This document shows, piece after piece, positions 27,569 to 37,099 of a stretch of 64,000 nt of DNA. Below the pieces are notes generated by a model that was not told the DNA's origin, searched no databases, and was given only the letters and a program-made list of their open reading frames with translations. This DNA comes from Pseudomonadota bacterium (GTDB taxonomy: Bacteria > Desulfobacterota > Desulfovibrionia > Desulfovibrionales > Desulfovibrionaceae). The translations under genes and the position numbers were made by a program. The stretch spans positions 1 through 64,000 of the forward strand of contig JAHIUW010000011.1 in assembly GCA_018816865.1 (NCBI GenBank). Reading direction: 5' to 3'. Positions within the stretch are counted from its first letter, which is position 1, and each line of letters begins with the position of its first letter.

Positions 27569-28978
27569 TCACTCCCTCGGCCCGATCATGGAAGAAGGGT
27601 CGGTCAGACGATCAAAGGTCTCGGCGTCCAGGATCTCAAGTTCAAGGCAGATCTCACGCAGCGTGGCATCCCGCGTGAGCGCCAGCCTGGAGACTTCGGC
27701 CGCACGGTCGTAGCCGATGGCCGGGGCCAGGGCCGTGACCAGCATCAACGACCTGTCCACCACGCTGGCGATGCGCACCTCGTCGGCCTCGATGCCGCTG
27801 ACGCAATGCTCGGTGAATGCCACCACGGCACCCGCCAGGACCTTCAGGGAAGACAGCAGGCAATATCCCATGAGCGGCTTATAGACGTTCAGCTCGAAAT
27901 TGCCCTGGGAACCGGCCATGCCCATGGCCACATCCTTGCCCATGATCTGCACGCAAACCATGGTCAGGGCCTCACACTGGGAGGGGTTGACCTTGCCGGG
28001 CATGATGCTCGACCCCGGCTCGTTGGCGGGCAGCCTGATCTCTCCGATGCCGCAGCGCGGGCCGGAACCAAGCCAACGGATATCGTTGGCGATCTTCATC
28101 AGCGCCACGGCGGTCCGGCGCACCGCCCCCGAGGCCGCCACCAGCTCGTCGTGAGCGGCCAGTTGAGCAAAACGGTTCTCCGAAATCACAAACGCAGTGC
28201 CCGTCAATTCCCCAAGCTGCTTCATTGCCAACGCGGCGAATCGTGGATGGGAATTCAAGCCCGTGCCCACGGCTGTCCCCCCCAGGGGCACCATCAGCAG
28301 GCCGTCCATCACGCCGTGCAGTCCCATGATCGCGCCCTTGATCTGGGCGGCGTAGCCCGAGAACTCCTGCCCCAGGGACAGGGGCACGGCGTCCTGCAGG
28401 TGGGTGCGGCCGATCTTGATGATCCCGGCAAAAGACTCGGTCTTGTCCCCCAGGACGCTGCCCAAGCGTTCCAGGGCGGGCAGCAGCTTGCTGGTCAGGA
28501 TCTGGGCCGCGGCCATGTGGATGGCCGTGGGAATGACGTCGTTGGTGGACTGGCAACGGTTGACGTGGTCGTTGGGATGCACGGGGTCCTTGCGGCCAAG
28601 CTCCGCTCCCGCCAACTGTGCCGCGCGATTGGCCAGCACTTCGTTGATGTTCATGTTGGTCTGGGTGCCGCTGCCCGACTGCCAGATCTTCAAGGGAAAA
28701 TGTTCATCCAGCTTGCCCGAGGCGACCTCGGCGGCAGCGCGTTCCACAAGCTCAGCCACATCGGCCGGAATCAGACCCAGCTCACTGTTGACCCGCGCGG
28801 CGGCGATCTTGATGATGGCCAACGCGTGGATGATCTCCAGCGGCATCCGCTCCTCGCCATAATCAAAGTGCTTCAAGGCACGCTCAGTCTGTGCGCCCCA
28901 CAGCTTGTCGGCGGGGACCCTCACCGGGCCAAGGCAGTCCTGTTCAGTACGGTATTCGGGGGAGGTGTCTTCAGGCAT
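27569..28978 (-). CDS. fumC: Class II fumarate hydratase
   Basis: ATG 28978 (after GGAGAG) is chosen over an earlier in-frame start because homology begins at about YRTEQDCLGPVRVPADKLWGAQTERA. The 469-residue protein has the superfamily signature GSSIMPGKVNPSQCE, GSGTQTNMNINEV, the catalytic-site regions QSTNDVIPTAIHMA and GRTHLQDAVPL. Class II enzymes are iron-free homotetramers that interconvert fumarate and malate. It lies 87 bases after a diguanylate cyclase gene on the same strand, without a clear functional link. Confidence 0.95.
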   Translation of the reverse strand: MPEDTSPEYRTEQDCLGPVRVPADKLWGAQTERALKHFDYGEERMPLEIIHALAIIKIAAARVNSELGLIPADVAELVERAAAEVASGKLDEHFPLKIWQSGSGTQTNMNINEVLANRAAQLAGAELGRKDPVHPNDHVNRCQSTNDVIPTAIHMAAAQILTSKLLPALERLGSVLGDKTESFAGIIKIGRTHLQDAVPLSLGQEFSGYAAQIKGAIMGLHGVMDGLLMVPLGGTAVGTGLNSHPRFAALAMKQLGELTGTAFVISENRFAQLAAHDELVAASGAVRRTAVALMKIANDIRWLGSGPRCGIGEIRLPANEPGSSIMPGKVNPSQCEALTMVCVQIMGKDVAMGMAGSQGNFELNVYKPLMGYCLLSSLKVLAGAVVAFTEHCVSGIEADEVRIASVVDRSLMLVTALAPAIGYDRAAEVSRLALTRDATLREICLELEILDAETFDRLTDPSSMIGPRE

Positions 28979-29065
28979 GACTCTCCAGGCAGGTTGGCAA
29001 TGACCACAGCACGAAACGACGCCCGCCCGCCCCATGGCCAGCAGCGGACCCAATCAGTTCAACCG

Positions 29066-31288
29066 CTACGCTTCATACAGCACAAACGGCCTGCTCTTGT
29101 CACCCTTTCCGGAATACATGGCCGCATCGGCGCGCAGCAGGATCGTCCCGGCATCCGCACCGTGGTCAGGATAGATGCTGACCCCGATGCTGACCCCCAC
29201 CATGACCACGCGGTCACCAAAACTGAAAGGCCGGGACATGGAATGCTTGATCTTCCCGGCCACCACCGCGACCTCGGCAATCTCCGTGATCTCTGGGATC
29301 ACGGCCACGAACTCATCGCCGCCGATGCGCGCCAGGGTGTCCGAACGCCGCATGCAGGAACGCAGTCGGTCCGCCACTTCGGACAGGACCACGTCCCCAA
29401 AGGCATGGCCATGGTTGTCGTTGACGGCCTTGAAGTCATTCAGGTCCAGATACAGGACCGCGCATTTCTGACCCGTGCGATCTGACCGGGCCAAGGCCTG
29501 GTCAAGCCGATCCCGGAACAGGCGGCGGTTGGGGAGCTCGGTCAGCGGGTCGAGCAGTGCCAAACGTCGATGCTCCTGCTCGGTCTTGCGCTGCTCGGTG
29601 ATGTCGGTGAACGAGATGGCAAAGGAGCCAGTCTTCCAGCTGAACCCCCGCAACAGGAACCACCGCTCCCGTTGTTTGTAGAACATCTCGGAACTGCGGG
29701 TCCGGCCCGTCCGGGCCACGGTCCCGAAATAGTCGATCCATTTCTGGAGCTCGTCACCGTCATCGGGGAAGACATCCAGAACGGTTCGCCCGAGGAGCAT
29801 CTCCCTGGACAAGCCCAACATGGTTTCAGCGGCGGGATTCATGTCCAGAAACACAAAATCCGAAGGCTTGCCCTCTTCGTCATCGACGATCCGGCAATAG
29901 AGCACCCCTTCAAGCATCGACCCGAACAGGGACCGATAGCGACGCTCCGAGGCCTGCAGCCGCAATTCCTGCCGCGAACGGAGCCTGAGCGTCCCAAAGA
30001 ACCCCAACAGCAGCATGGCTGCCAGCAGAATCGTCCAGATGGGAACCAGCCGCGACGTGGCTATGCGCCTGTACCAGTCCTCGGCCTTGATGTTCATGGC
30101 CAAGGCCGTAAGCACGCCACCTTCTTTGCCGATGGTGACCGGCACATGCGCGGTTACTGAGATGCCCCCCCCGCTACGGACAGGTCCATCCACATAGGGC
30201 ACCGCGGTTCGCCAGAACTCCAGGGCCCTCGGGCCAGGGTTCACGTCCACGACTTCACCGGGCCCCAGAGAAGGTTGGACATGGGGCAAAACCGATGCCG
30301 CTCCCGAAACCATCTTGCCCTCTTTCAACAGATAGAGCATGGCCTGGGAAACTGAACCATCGCTCTGCACAACCTGAGACAAGCGCCTCCTGAGATTCAG
30401 GTGGACAACCTGCCCGGCATCGCTGGCGGTCCGGCCCAGCCAGGACACCATCTCCCGATCGAGTGCGGCGGAAACCAGGCGGGTGCGCAGCAACAGTTCC
30501 GTGCGCTGGGATTGATCGGCCCTGCGACCCTCCGCCTCGGTCAGGACGAATCCCATGAGCAGCAGCAGCCCCAACGCCCCGGGCAACCACAGCGCCCCCA
30601 TGACCCCGGACATGGAAAAACGGCTTCGCCCCGCCGTGCCCATCCACCAGATGCAGCCCATCAGCACGGTCACCAGACACGCCCGCGCGATCGCCATCGC
30701 CCCCAGAAAGACCGAACCATCGAAAAATGTCAGGGCCGCATCCACGGAACGCATGGCGAAACAATACGCATCAAGGGCGGCCAGCCCTCCTGCGCCCAAG
30801 CAGGCCAAGGCAGCCAGCAGCATCCAAAAGCGCCACCGCTCGGCCCGCAGGGCCTCTGAAATGAAGACCCAAGAAGCCAGCATGGCGCTCAGGGCATTGA
30901 AGGAAACGCTTGTCCAGCGGAAAGGATTGGCGGGGTCGGAGGCAACCGAAAGGCCATACGCACCCAGCAGCACGAAATAGCCCAGAGCGCCTTGGCGGGA
31001 CCTGTTGCTGTGTTCTCGGTATCTGGCCCAGAACTCCACCAGGCAGATGGCCGCGCCCAGCATCGCGAGGGTCCTGAGGATCATCCCGAAATCGCTCTCG
31101 GGCACGGTCAGGCCCCAGAGCTTCAGGCAACTGCCCGTCCCGGAGAACAGACCGAACCAGCCCAACCAGACCAGAGGAACCCTGTGGTTAAGGGGACCAG
31201 CCGCGGTGAAACTCACCGTGGCCAGCCAAAAGAGCGACACAGTGGTCAGGAGTAATGTGTAGTCGATACAGCCGTTCGAACCAAGCAT
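29066..31288 (-). CDS. Membrane-bound PAS-GGDEF diguanylate cyclase
   Basis: The 740-residue protein has a seven- to eight-helix N-terminal membrane region (about 1-245) and a periplasmic sensor stretch (about 255-400). A final span (about 408-428) is followed by a PAS domain (about 440-565, LEGVLYCRIVDDE..VFLDMNPAAETMLGL) and a GGDEF domain (about 575-735). The active site RIGGDEFVAVIPE is intact, and RRSD five residues upstream is the allosteric RxxD inhibitory site. It should make cyclic di-GMP under control of an unknown extracellular signal. No EAL domain is present. Confidence 0.93.
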   Translation of the reverse strand: MLGSNGCIDYTLLLTTVSLFWLATVSFTAAGPLNHRVPLVWLGWFGLFSGTGSCLKLWGLTVPESDFGMILRTLAMLGAAICLVEFWARYREHSNRSRQGALGYFVLLGAYGLSVASDPANPFRWTSVSFNALSAMLASWVFISEALRAERWRFWMLLAALACLGAGGLAALDAYCFAMRSVDAALTFFDGSVFLGAMAIARACLVTVLMGCIWWMGTAGRSRFSMSGVMGALWLPGALGLLLLMGFVLTEAEGRRADQSQRTELLLRTRLVSAALDREMVSWLGRTASDAGQVVHLNLRRRLSQVVQSDGSVSQAMLYLLKEGKMVSGAASVLPHVQPSLGPGEVVDVNPGPRALEFWRTAVPYVDGPVRSGGGISVTAHVPVTIGKEGGVLTALAMNIKAEDWYRRIATSRLVPIWTILLAAMLLLGFFGTLRLRSRQELRLQASERRYRSLFGSMLEGVLYCRIVDDEEGKPSDFVFLDMNPAAETMLGLSREMLLGRTVLDVFPDDGDELQKWIDYFGTVARTGRTRSSEMFYKQRERWFLLRGFSWKTGSFAISFTDITEQRKTEQEHRRLALLDPLTELPNRRLFRDRLDQALARSDRTGQKCAVLYLDLNDFKAVNDNHGHAFGDVVLSEVADRLRSCMRRSDTLARIGGDEFVAVIPEITEIAEVAVVAGKIKHSMSRPFSFGDRVVMVGVSIGVSIYPDHGADAGTILLRADAAMYSGKGDKSRPFVLYEA

Positions 31289-31464
31289 GCCCCAATCCCG
31301 ACTGTGACGCGAAATGACGCCCTTCCACCGGGATTCCCCCTATCCGCTTCATACTGGATTCATGTAAAAAAGCAATAGGTTAGAAAATATTTGACAGCAA
31401 AGGGACAACACCTTGGAATCCCGTGAATAATACGCTTCACCCGGGCCTATCTGATCTCAAATAT

Positions 31465-32634
31465 TCAGTTCTTTCCCTTCAATTCGAACACCTTGCCACG
31501 GGAGAGAGCCTGGCCGCCAAACTTATCCTGAATGGCATCGATGGCGCTATCTAGCTGCCGCTTCGCTGGGTCTTCTTCGACCTCGCCAAGCAGGGACAAC
31601 TGCCGCGCCAATTCACCAAAATTGGACACACCGACCCCGATGAGCCGGATGGAACGCTCCAGGCGTTCGGCCTCAAGCAGCTCCCTGGCCACCTCATAGA
31701 TGGTGTCCGTACAGTCGGTCGCCCCGGGAAGGGTCCGACTGCGGGTGATTGATTTGAAATCCGAATACTTGAGCTTCAAGGTCACGGTGCGGCCGCGCAA
31801 CCCGTGGCGACGCAAATCGCGGCCAACGCGCTCGGCCTGAAGCATCAGCCAGCGCGACAGCTCCCGCTTGTCCGAGAGGTCCTGGTCCAGGGTGGTCTCG
31901 GCACTGGAGCTCTTGGGGGCACCGTAGGGCACGACCAGAGAGGGGTCATCGCCCAGCGCCCGGTCGTACAGAGCCAGTCCCCGTTCACCCATGCGCCGCT
32001 CCCAAAATGCCCTGGAACGTTTCAGGACGTCCCCTGCTGTATGCACCCCCCATTGGCCGAGCATGGCCTTGGCCTTGGGGCCGACTCCAGGGATCTTGCC
32101 CACGGGCAAGACCGCCAGAAAGCCCTGCACCTCCTCGGGACGGATGACCGTGATACCATCTGGTTTGTTCAGGGCCGAGGCGATCTTGGCCAAAAATTTC
32201 ACGGGGGCAAGGCCCACCGAACAGGTCAATCCGGTGGCGTCCAGGACTCCAGACTTGAGCGAAGCCGCCGTAATTTCCACCGTTCCATGGATCCGTTCCA
32301 TGCCGGTCAGGTCCAGATAGGCCTCGTCCACGGAGGCCTGTTCCACCAGGGGTGAAAAGCCATGAATCACCTGCATCACCCTTGAGGACAGCTCCTTGTA
32401 GCGGGCCATGCGCCCAGGCACCATCACCCCCTCCGGACAGAGGCGCATGGCCTGGGTCACGGGCATGGCCGAGTGCACCCCGTATTTGCGGGCCTCGTAC
32501 GATGCGGCGGAAACCACCCCCCGATGACCGCCGCCAACCATCACCGGGCGGCCCCTGAGTTCCGGGTTGTCCAGCTGCTCCACGGACGCAAAAAAAGCGT
32601 CCATGTCCACGTGCATGATCCATCGCTTTGCCAT
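31465..32634 (-). CDS. dinB: DNA polymerase IV
   Basis: This is a 389-residue Y-family polymerase. The start at 32634 (MAKRWIMHVDMDAFFASVEQ) is preferred over an upstream one because family homology begins there and CTGGAAG precedes it. Catalytic acidic residues appear in HVDMDAFFASVEQ and QASVDEAYLDLTG. The GRPVMVGG and YEARKYGVHSAMP finger motifs, the HhH region PGVGPKAKAMLGQWG and a little-finger domain follow. It carries out error-prone bypass of damaged templates. No LexA box is evident in the short upstream region. Confidence 0.95.
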   Translation of the reverse strand: MAKRWIMHVDMDAFFASVEQLDNPELRGRPVMVGGGHRGVVSAASYEARKYGVHSAMPVTQAMRLCPEGVMVPGRMARYKELSSRVMQVIHGFSPLVEQASVDEAYLDLTGMERIHGTVEITAASLKSGVLDATGLTCSVGLAPVKFLAKIASALNKPDGITVIRPEEVQGFLAVLPVGKIPGVGPKAKAMLGQWGVHTAGDVLKRSRAFWERRMGERGLALYDRALGDDPSLVVPYGAPKSSSAETTLDQDLSDKRELSRWLMLQAERVGRDLRRHGLRGRTVTLKLKYSDFKSITRSRTLPGATDCTDTIYEVARELLEAERLERSIRLIGVGVSNFGELARQLSLLGEVEEDPAKRQLDSAIDAIQDKFGGQALSRGKVFELKGKN

Positions 32635-32706
32635 GGCTTCCAGATGACACCGATGAACAGATGGGTCAACAGCACTGGACAAGACGCAAAGATCGCAAGG
32701 AACCCA

Positions 32707-32746
32707 CGAAAAACAGCCCGGAGCATCCTTGGGGACGTTCCGGGCC
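32707..32746 (-). terminator. Terminator of the export/glycosyltransferase operon
   Basis: GCCCGGA (32716-32722) pairs with TCCGGGC (32739-32745). Read leftward it is followed by TGTTTTTCG. It lies between the glycosyltransferase stop and the dinB start. Confidence 0.78.
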
Positions 32747-32789
32747 ATTAGACTGTTCAATGGAGGCGAAAGCGGCGGTTCATCACCCG

Positions 32790-34034
32790 CTAGGGCTTTA
32801 TTCGAGCTTTCAATCCCTTGATGGCGGTCTGCTCCAGCAGCTTCAGATGCCTGGGCAGCAGTTTCTTCAGGTCATAATTGCTCAGGGCGGTCTGTCGGGC
32901 GTTGTCCCCCAGGCGTCTGGCCAGGGCACGGTCATCAAGGAGCTCCTCGACCCGGTCGGCCAGCTCCACTGGCTTAAAAAAATCAAACAGCAGGGCACTC
33001 TGGCCGTGGGACGCCACCTCGCGCACGGGCTCGGTGTCCGAGGCCACCAGCGGACAGCCGCAGGCCATGGCCTCGATGAACGACCAGGACAGCACAAAGG
33101 GCCGAGTCAGGTAGATGTGGCAAGCGCTGGCCTGCAAGAGTTTGCGGTATTCACCATAAGGCAGCGAGCCCACGAAATGCAGGCGCGACTCATCCAGATC
33201 CAACGTCTCCAGCAGATACTGCTTCCAACTCTTGCCATCAGCCCGAGGAGAGCCGTAGCAGACCCGCTCTGTTCCGGCCACAACCACATGCAGCCTTTCC
33301 CGACGCTTCTGGAGGATCTCCACCCCCTTCATGAACTGCGGAAAGCCCCGATAGGGCTCCATGCCCCGTCCCGCAAAAGTCACCACCTCGTCCTCGGCGG
33401 ACAGGTCCAGGCCTGGCAGGATCATCGGCTGCTCGGGGTTCGGGCAGAAGAACTCCGTATCCACGCCGTCGTGCAGGACCTGGATCTTGGACTGGAACTC
33501 CGTGGGAAACTGGCTGCGCTGCCAGTGGGTGGGGGACAACCCCTGGTCACAGGACCAGAGATCATTGAAGATGGAGGCGTTCCGGGTGCGCATCAACACA
33601 GGAGCCCGATATTCGCCGGGAGCGGGGGGCAGGATGTCGAAGAGCGCGTCGGCCCCATTCGGATCATAGAACCACTCATAATAGCACAACAGCGGCACAT
33701 CGGGCCAGATATCCTTGAGGTACAGGGTGCTGCCCCAACCCGAATTGGCATAGATCACGTCGGGCTTGAAGCCCTGGCTGTTCAACTCGAAGGCCGTCCT
33801 GTGCATGGCCTCGCCCATGAGCACGGCGTCCTGCACGGGATTGGCCAATCTGTGGGCGTTGAGGCCCTGGCTCTGCTCAGGGCTGAACAGCACCTTGCTC
33901 ACCCCGGGGATGGGCCATTCATGGCGCGGATTCTTTGTGGCGAAGACCACCACGTTGCCCGCAGCCCGCCCCATGGACGCCGCCACGTGTCGCAGTTGCG
34001 CCGGGAAATTGGGGTGAATGAGCAACACTTTCAT
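32790..34034 (-). CDS. GT4-type glycosyltransferase at the end of the export operon
   Basis: ATG 34034 (MKVLLIHPNFPAQLRHVA) follows AGGGA and starts 10 bases after the HlyD gene. The 414-residue protein has a GT-B fold: N-terminal GNVVVFATKN and PDVIYANSGWG, then the C-terminal donor-binding domain with VVTFAGRGMEPYRGFPQFM, LHFVGSLPYGEYRKLLQASACHIYLTRPFVLSWSFIEAMACGCPLVASDTEPVREV, including the EAMACG block of retaining GT4 enzymes. Its position in an operon with type I secretion genes suggests it glycosylates the exported product or a surface glycan. The substrate is unknown. Confidence 0.85.
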   Translation of the reverse strand: MKVLLIHPNFPAQLRHVAASMGRAAGNVVVFATKNPRHEWPIPGVSKVLFSPEQSQGLNAHRLANPVQDAVLMGEAMHRTAFELNSQGFKPDVIYANSGWGSTLYLKDIWPDVPLLCYYEWFYDPNGADALFDILPPAPGEYRAPVLMRTRNASIFNDLWSCDQGLSPTHWQRSQFPTEFQSKIQVLHDGVDTEFFCPNPEQPMILPGLDLSAEDEVVTFAGRGMEPYRGFPQFMKGVEILQKRRERLHVVVAGTERVCYGSPRADGKSWKQYLLETLDLDESRLHFVGSLPYGEYRKLLQASACHIYLTRPFVLSWSFIEAMACGCPLVASDTEPVREVASHGQSALLFDFFKPVELADRVEELLDDRALARRLGDNARQTALSNYDLKKLLPRHLKLLEQTAIKGLKARIKP

Positions 34035-34044
34035 GATTGTGTCC

Positions 34045-35418
34045 CTAGCGCTCGTGCATGGCCTGGTCAACCGATCCGATGAACGGGTCGAGCAGGTATT
34101 CCAGCACCGTGCGGCTGCCGGTGTGGATGTAGACCATGACCAGCATCCCCGGGATCAGCTTGTACTCGAAATCGCCGTGGGCAAAGGAATCGCCCTGAGT
34201 CTCGATGCGCACCGAATAGTAGGTTGCCCCTTCGGGGGTGGAGAAGGTATCCGGGCTGACCTGGGCCACGGTGCCTTCCAGCTTCCCGAAGCGCGCCGCG
34301 TCACTGGAGGCCAGCTTGATAACGGCCCGCTGGCCCGACTGCACGTAACCGATGTCGCCAATGGGCAGGTGGGCTTCCACCACCAGGCGGTCCGAGGAGG
34401 GCACCACGTCCACGATGGTTTGGCCGGCCTGGACCACGCCACCGATGGTCACATAATGCAGCTTCTTGACCACACCCTCCACCGGGGAACGGATAATGGT
34501 CCGGTTCAGGCTGTCGGCATACTTGCGCATGCGATGCGTGTATTCCTCAAACTCGCGCCGGGCCTTGCGCAAGTCCTGCTGGGCCTGCTCGCTGAATTCC
34601 GTCTCCGTGCTATCCAGCTTCTGTCGGGCTTCGGCCAGGGACGAGATAACGCGCGGTAACGCGGCCTTGTCCTGATCGATCTTGTTCAGCAGGTTAGACT
34701 GTTCGCGCAGATACCCCAGGTGCTGAAATTCCGTGGTCAGGTTGTCCTTGAGCAGCTCTGCGGACAGACTGACCTGCTCCCTGATAATCTTCAGGCTGTT
34801 GCTGTTGTTGCGCAGTCTGGCCTGGATCTCGATAATGTCCTGCTGGCGCTGGATCACGCTTTCCTTCAAGGCCGAAAGCTCGCCGCGGATGCGCCGCAGC
34901 TTGGTCTTGAACAACTCCTGGGTCTGATCCACCAAGTCCGGATGCCGCTCCTGAAACCCCTCAGGGAAAACCAGCTCATCCAGGCCCTCGGCCAAGGCGA
35001 TATGCATGGCGACTTCGGCGGTCAAGGAGACGATGCGCACCTCTAATTCCTCGACGCTGGAGCCCTGAAAGATCTCCTCAAGGACCACCAACGGCTGCCC
35101 GGCCTTGACCAAATCCCCCTCGCGCACCTTGATTTCGCTGATGATCCCACCTTCCAGATGCTGGACGCTCTTGACCTTGGAGCTGGGGATGACCTCCCCC
35201 GAGGCGGTGCTGACCACGTCGAGCCTGCCCACTGCCGCCCAGACCAAGAACAGGAACATCAGCGCAGCCGTCAGCCACACGAACAGACGGGCCGTACGCG
35301 TGGCCCCGCCCTCGCCAGTTCCAGACACAAGGCCCACGATGGTCTGCTCGAATCTGCCCAGAAGGTCCCGGACCAGCAGGCCGGTCTGGCCCTTGGTGTC
35401 AGCCTTGTCGTCAGGCAT
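34045..35418 (-). CDS. HlyD-family periplasmic adaptor of a type I secretion system
   Basis: The 457-residue protein has a cytoplasmic N-terminal tail, one membrane span (about 48-68, LFVWLTAALMFLFLVWAAVG), a biotinyl-lipoyl-like half (GEVIPSSKVKSVQHLEGGIISEIKVREGDLVKAGQPLVVLE), a long coiled-coil hairpin (about 135-310), then the returning lipoyl half and beta barrel (IRSPVEGVVKKLHYVTIGGVVQAGQTIVDVVPS). This is the HlyD/PrtE/LapC adaptor type that bridges the inner-membrane ABC protein to TolC. The start is chosen at MPDDKAD, which overlaps the upstream ABC gene by 8 bp. Confidence 0.92.
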   Translation of the reverse strand: MPDDKADTKGQTGLLVRDLLGRFEQTIVGLVSGTGEGGATRTARLFVWLTAALMFLFLVWAAVGRLDVVSTASGEVIPSSKVKSVQHLEGGIISEIKVREGDLVKAGQPLVVLEEIFQGSSVEELEVRIVSLTAEVAMHIALAEGLDELVFPEGFQERHPDLVDQTQELFKTKLRRIRGELSALKESVIQRQQDIIEIQARLRNNSNSLKIIREQVSLSAELLKDNLTTEFQHLGYLREQSNLLNKIDQDKAALPRVISSLAEARQKLDSTETEFSEQAQQDLRKARREFEEYTHRMRKYADSLNRTIIRSPVEGVVKKLHYVTIGGVVQAGQTIVDVVPSSDRLVVEAHLPIGDIGYVQSGQRAVIKLASSDAARFGKLEGTVAQVSPDTFSTPEGATYYSVRIETQGDSFAHGDFEYKLIPGMLVMVYIHTGSRTVLEYLLDPFIGSVDQAMHER

Positions 35419-37099
35419 TGTTGCTCTCCATTGCGGCAAGCCCGGGGAGCGGCGCTAGCCTCGTGATGGTCGGGACCGGCTTCACGTTCAGGTCCACGAT
35501 GAAATGGGGATGTTCAACCACATCCGGGGCATGGGACAACACGATGACCGTGCGCCCCTGTTCGGCCAAGCTGCGCATCAGAACGCGAGCGGCCTCTGCA
35601 CCTTCGGCGTCCAGGCCTTCCAGGGGTTCGTCAAGGATCGCCAGCTGTCCACCAGTGACCAGGGCCCGGGCCATGGCGATGCGCCTGCGCACACCCAGCG
35701 GCAGATTGCGTCCCAACTCGGACATCGGGGCTTCCAATCCCTGCCGCGAATGATCCAGCCAGCGCGACAGCCCGGCACGAGAGACGGCCTCAGCCAGGAC
35801 GGCTTCATCTGCCTCGGGGCAGGCCATCAGGATGTTCTCTCGAATCGACCCCGCCAGAAACTCCGGTTCCTGGGGCATATAGACCAACTGCCTGCGCCAC
35901 CAGGCCGGGGCCAGTTGGCGGACGGTGATGCCGTCGGCCAGGACCTCGCCGCGCAGGGGATCCAGCAACCCGACCAGCAACCGGGCCATAGTAGTCTTGC
36001 CCGTTCCATTGGCCCCGTGAATCACGATCACACTTCCCGGGGCAAGGGGCAAGGACAGGGACTCGAACAACGGCCCCGTGCCCCCCGGATAGGCGAAGGC
36101 TACGTCCTTCAACTCCAGCCGTCCGCTGTAGTGGCGCAGAGCCGTGCCGTTCTGCGGCTCCAGGGGCAGTTTGAAGAACTCGCGCAGGATGCCCAACCCC
36201 TGCTCGGCGCGGGACAGCTGGGACACAGCGCCCACCAGCATCGAGGCCTGCCTGATGCCACGGGAGACCAGGATATTGGCGGCAATGAGCGCCGCAAAGG
36301 ACATCTCGCCCAGTACGCACTGCTTGGCTCCCCAGGCGTAAATGAAGACACGCACCAGAACGGCCAGGGTCTGATTGGCCCCGACACCGCGGGCCCTGAG
36401 CCCCACCAGACGTTCATGCACGTCCATCAGCGCCCCTGCGTACCCCCGCCATACCCCGAGCAGGTATCCGCCAGCGCCATAGGCCCGCACCGTGTCCGCC
36501 CCGGCCAAGGCCAGGGACGAAACTCCACGCACGGACACTGCGGCTCGTTGGGTTTCCAGAGCCAGCCTGCGATTGACGGACAAGGAAGACAAGCCAAGGG
36601 CCACGGTCAGCGCCATGCCGACCAGGCCAATCCAGGCAAGTCCGGAACTCAGAAAAAACGTGGCCACGATGAACAACAGTGAGAACGGGGCGTCGAGCAT
36701 CGCGCAGACAGTCCCGGGTGCAAAGGCCGACTGCACGGTCTGCAGATGGCCCACCATCTCCTGTTTGGCCCCTTCGGGCACCCGGAGCAGGGCCATGGAC
36801 CGGGCGCGGGTCAGCACCTCGAACAGGGTCTGCGAGATCTCCCGATCCCGTTCAATGGACAACAGACCAGCCATGAGCGTCCTGGCCTGGCGGAAGCCCA
36901 CCTGCATCAAGAGGGCTATCAGCATGCCCACGGTCAAGGTGATCAGAGTCCCGTCGAACCCGGAGTCCACGTACTGGCCCAGGATGAGCATCACGAACAA
37001 TGGCGAGGCAAAAGACAAGAGATTGACGAAGAACGTGGCCCCCAGCAGTTGGACCATGATCCAGGGCTTGGCACGCAACCGGTGCAGCAGCTCCTTCAT
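35411..37099 (-). CDS. Type I secretion half-ABC transporter (second of two)
   Basis: The 562-residue protein has a PrtD-type membrane domain (about 15-290, five or six helices, no N-terminal C39 peptidase domain) and an ATPase domain (about 325-540). Walker A is HGANGTGKTT, the Q loop MPQEPEF, Walker B LAILDEPLEGLD with the catalytic Glu, and the H loop LSHAPD. The signature that is normally LSGGQ reads LPLGVRRR. It overlaps its partner gene by ATGA and the HlyD gene by 8 bp, so the two half-transporters probably form a heterodimer exporting an unknown polypeptide. Confidence 0.9.
   Translation of the reverse strand: MKELLHRLRAKPWIMVQLLGATFFVNLLSFASPLFVMLILGQYVDSGFDGTLITLTVGMLIALLMQVGFRQARTLMAGLLSIERDREISQTLFEVLTRARSMALLRVPEGAKQEMVGHLQTVQSAFAPGTVCAMLDAPFSLLFIVATFFLSSGLAWIGLVGMALTVALGLSSLSVNRRLALETQRAAVSVRGVSSLALAGADTVRAYGAGGYLLGVWRGYAGALMDVHERLVGLRARGVGANQTLAVLVRVFIYAWGAKQCVLGEMSFAALIAANILVSRGIRQASMLVGAVSQLSRAEQGLGILREFFKLPLEPQNGTALRHYSGRLELKDVAFAYPGGTGPLFESLSLPLAPGSVIVIHGANGTGKTTMARLLVGLLDPLRGEVLADGITVRQLAPAWWRRQLVYMPQEPEFLAGSIRENILMACPEADEAVLAEAVSRAGLSRWLDHSRQGLEAPMSELGRNLPLGVRRRIAMARALVTGGQLAILDEPLEGLDAEGAEAARVLMRSLAEQGRTVIVLSHAPDVVEHPHFIVDLNVKPVPTITRLAPLPGLAAMESNNA

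Noticed and set aside
27404-29485. A 693-codon rightward open frame
   Set aside because: It runs antisense over fumC and into the diguanylate cyclase gene, both of which have intact family motifs.
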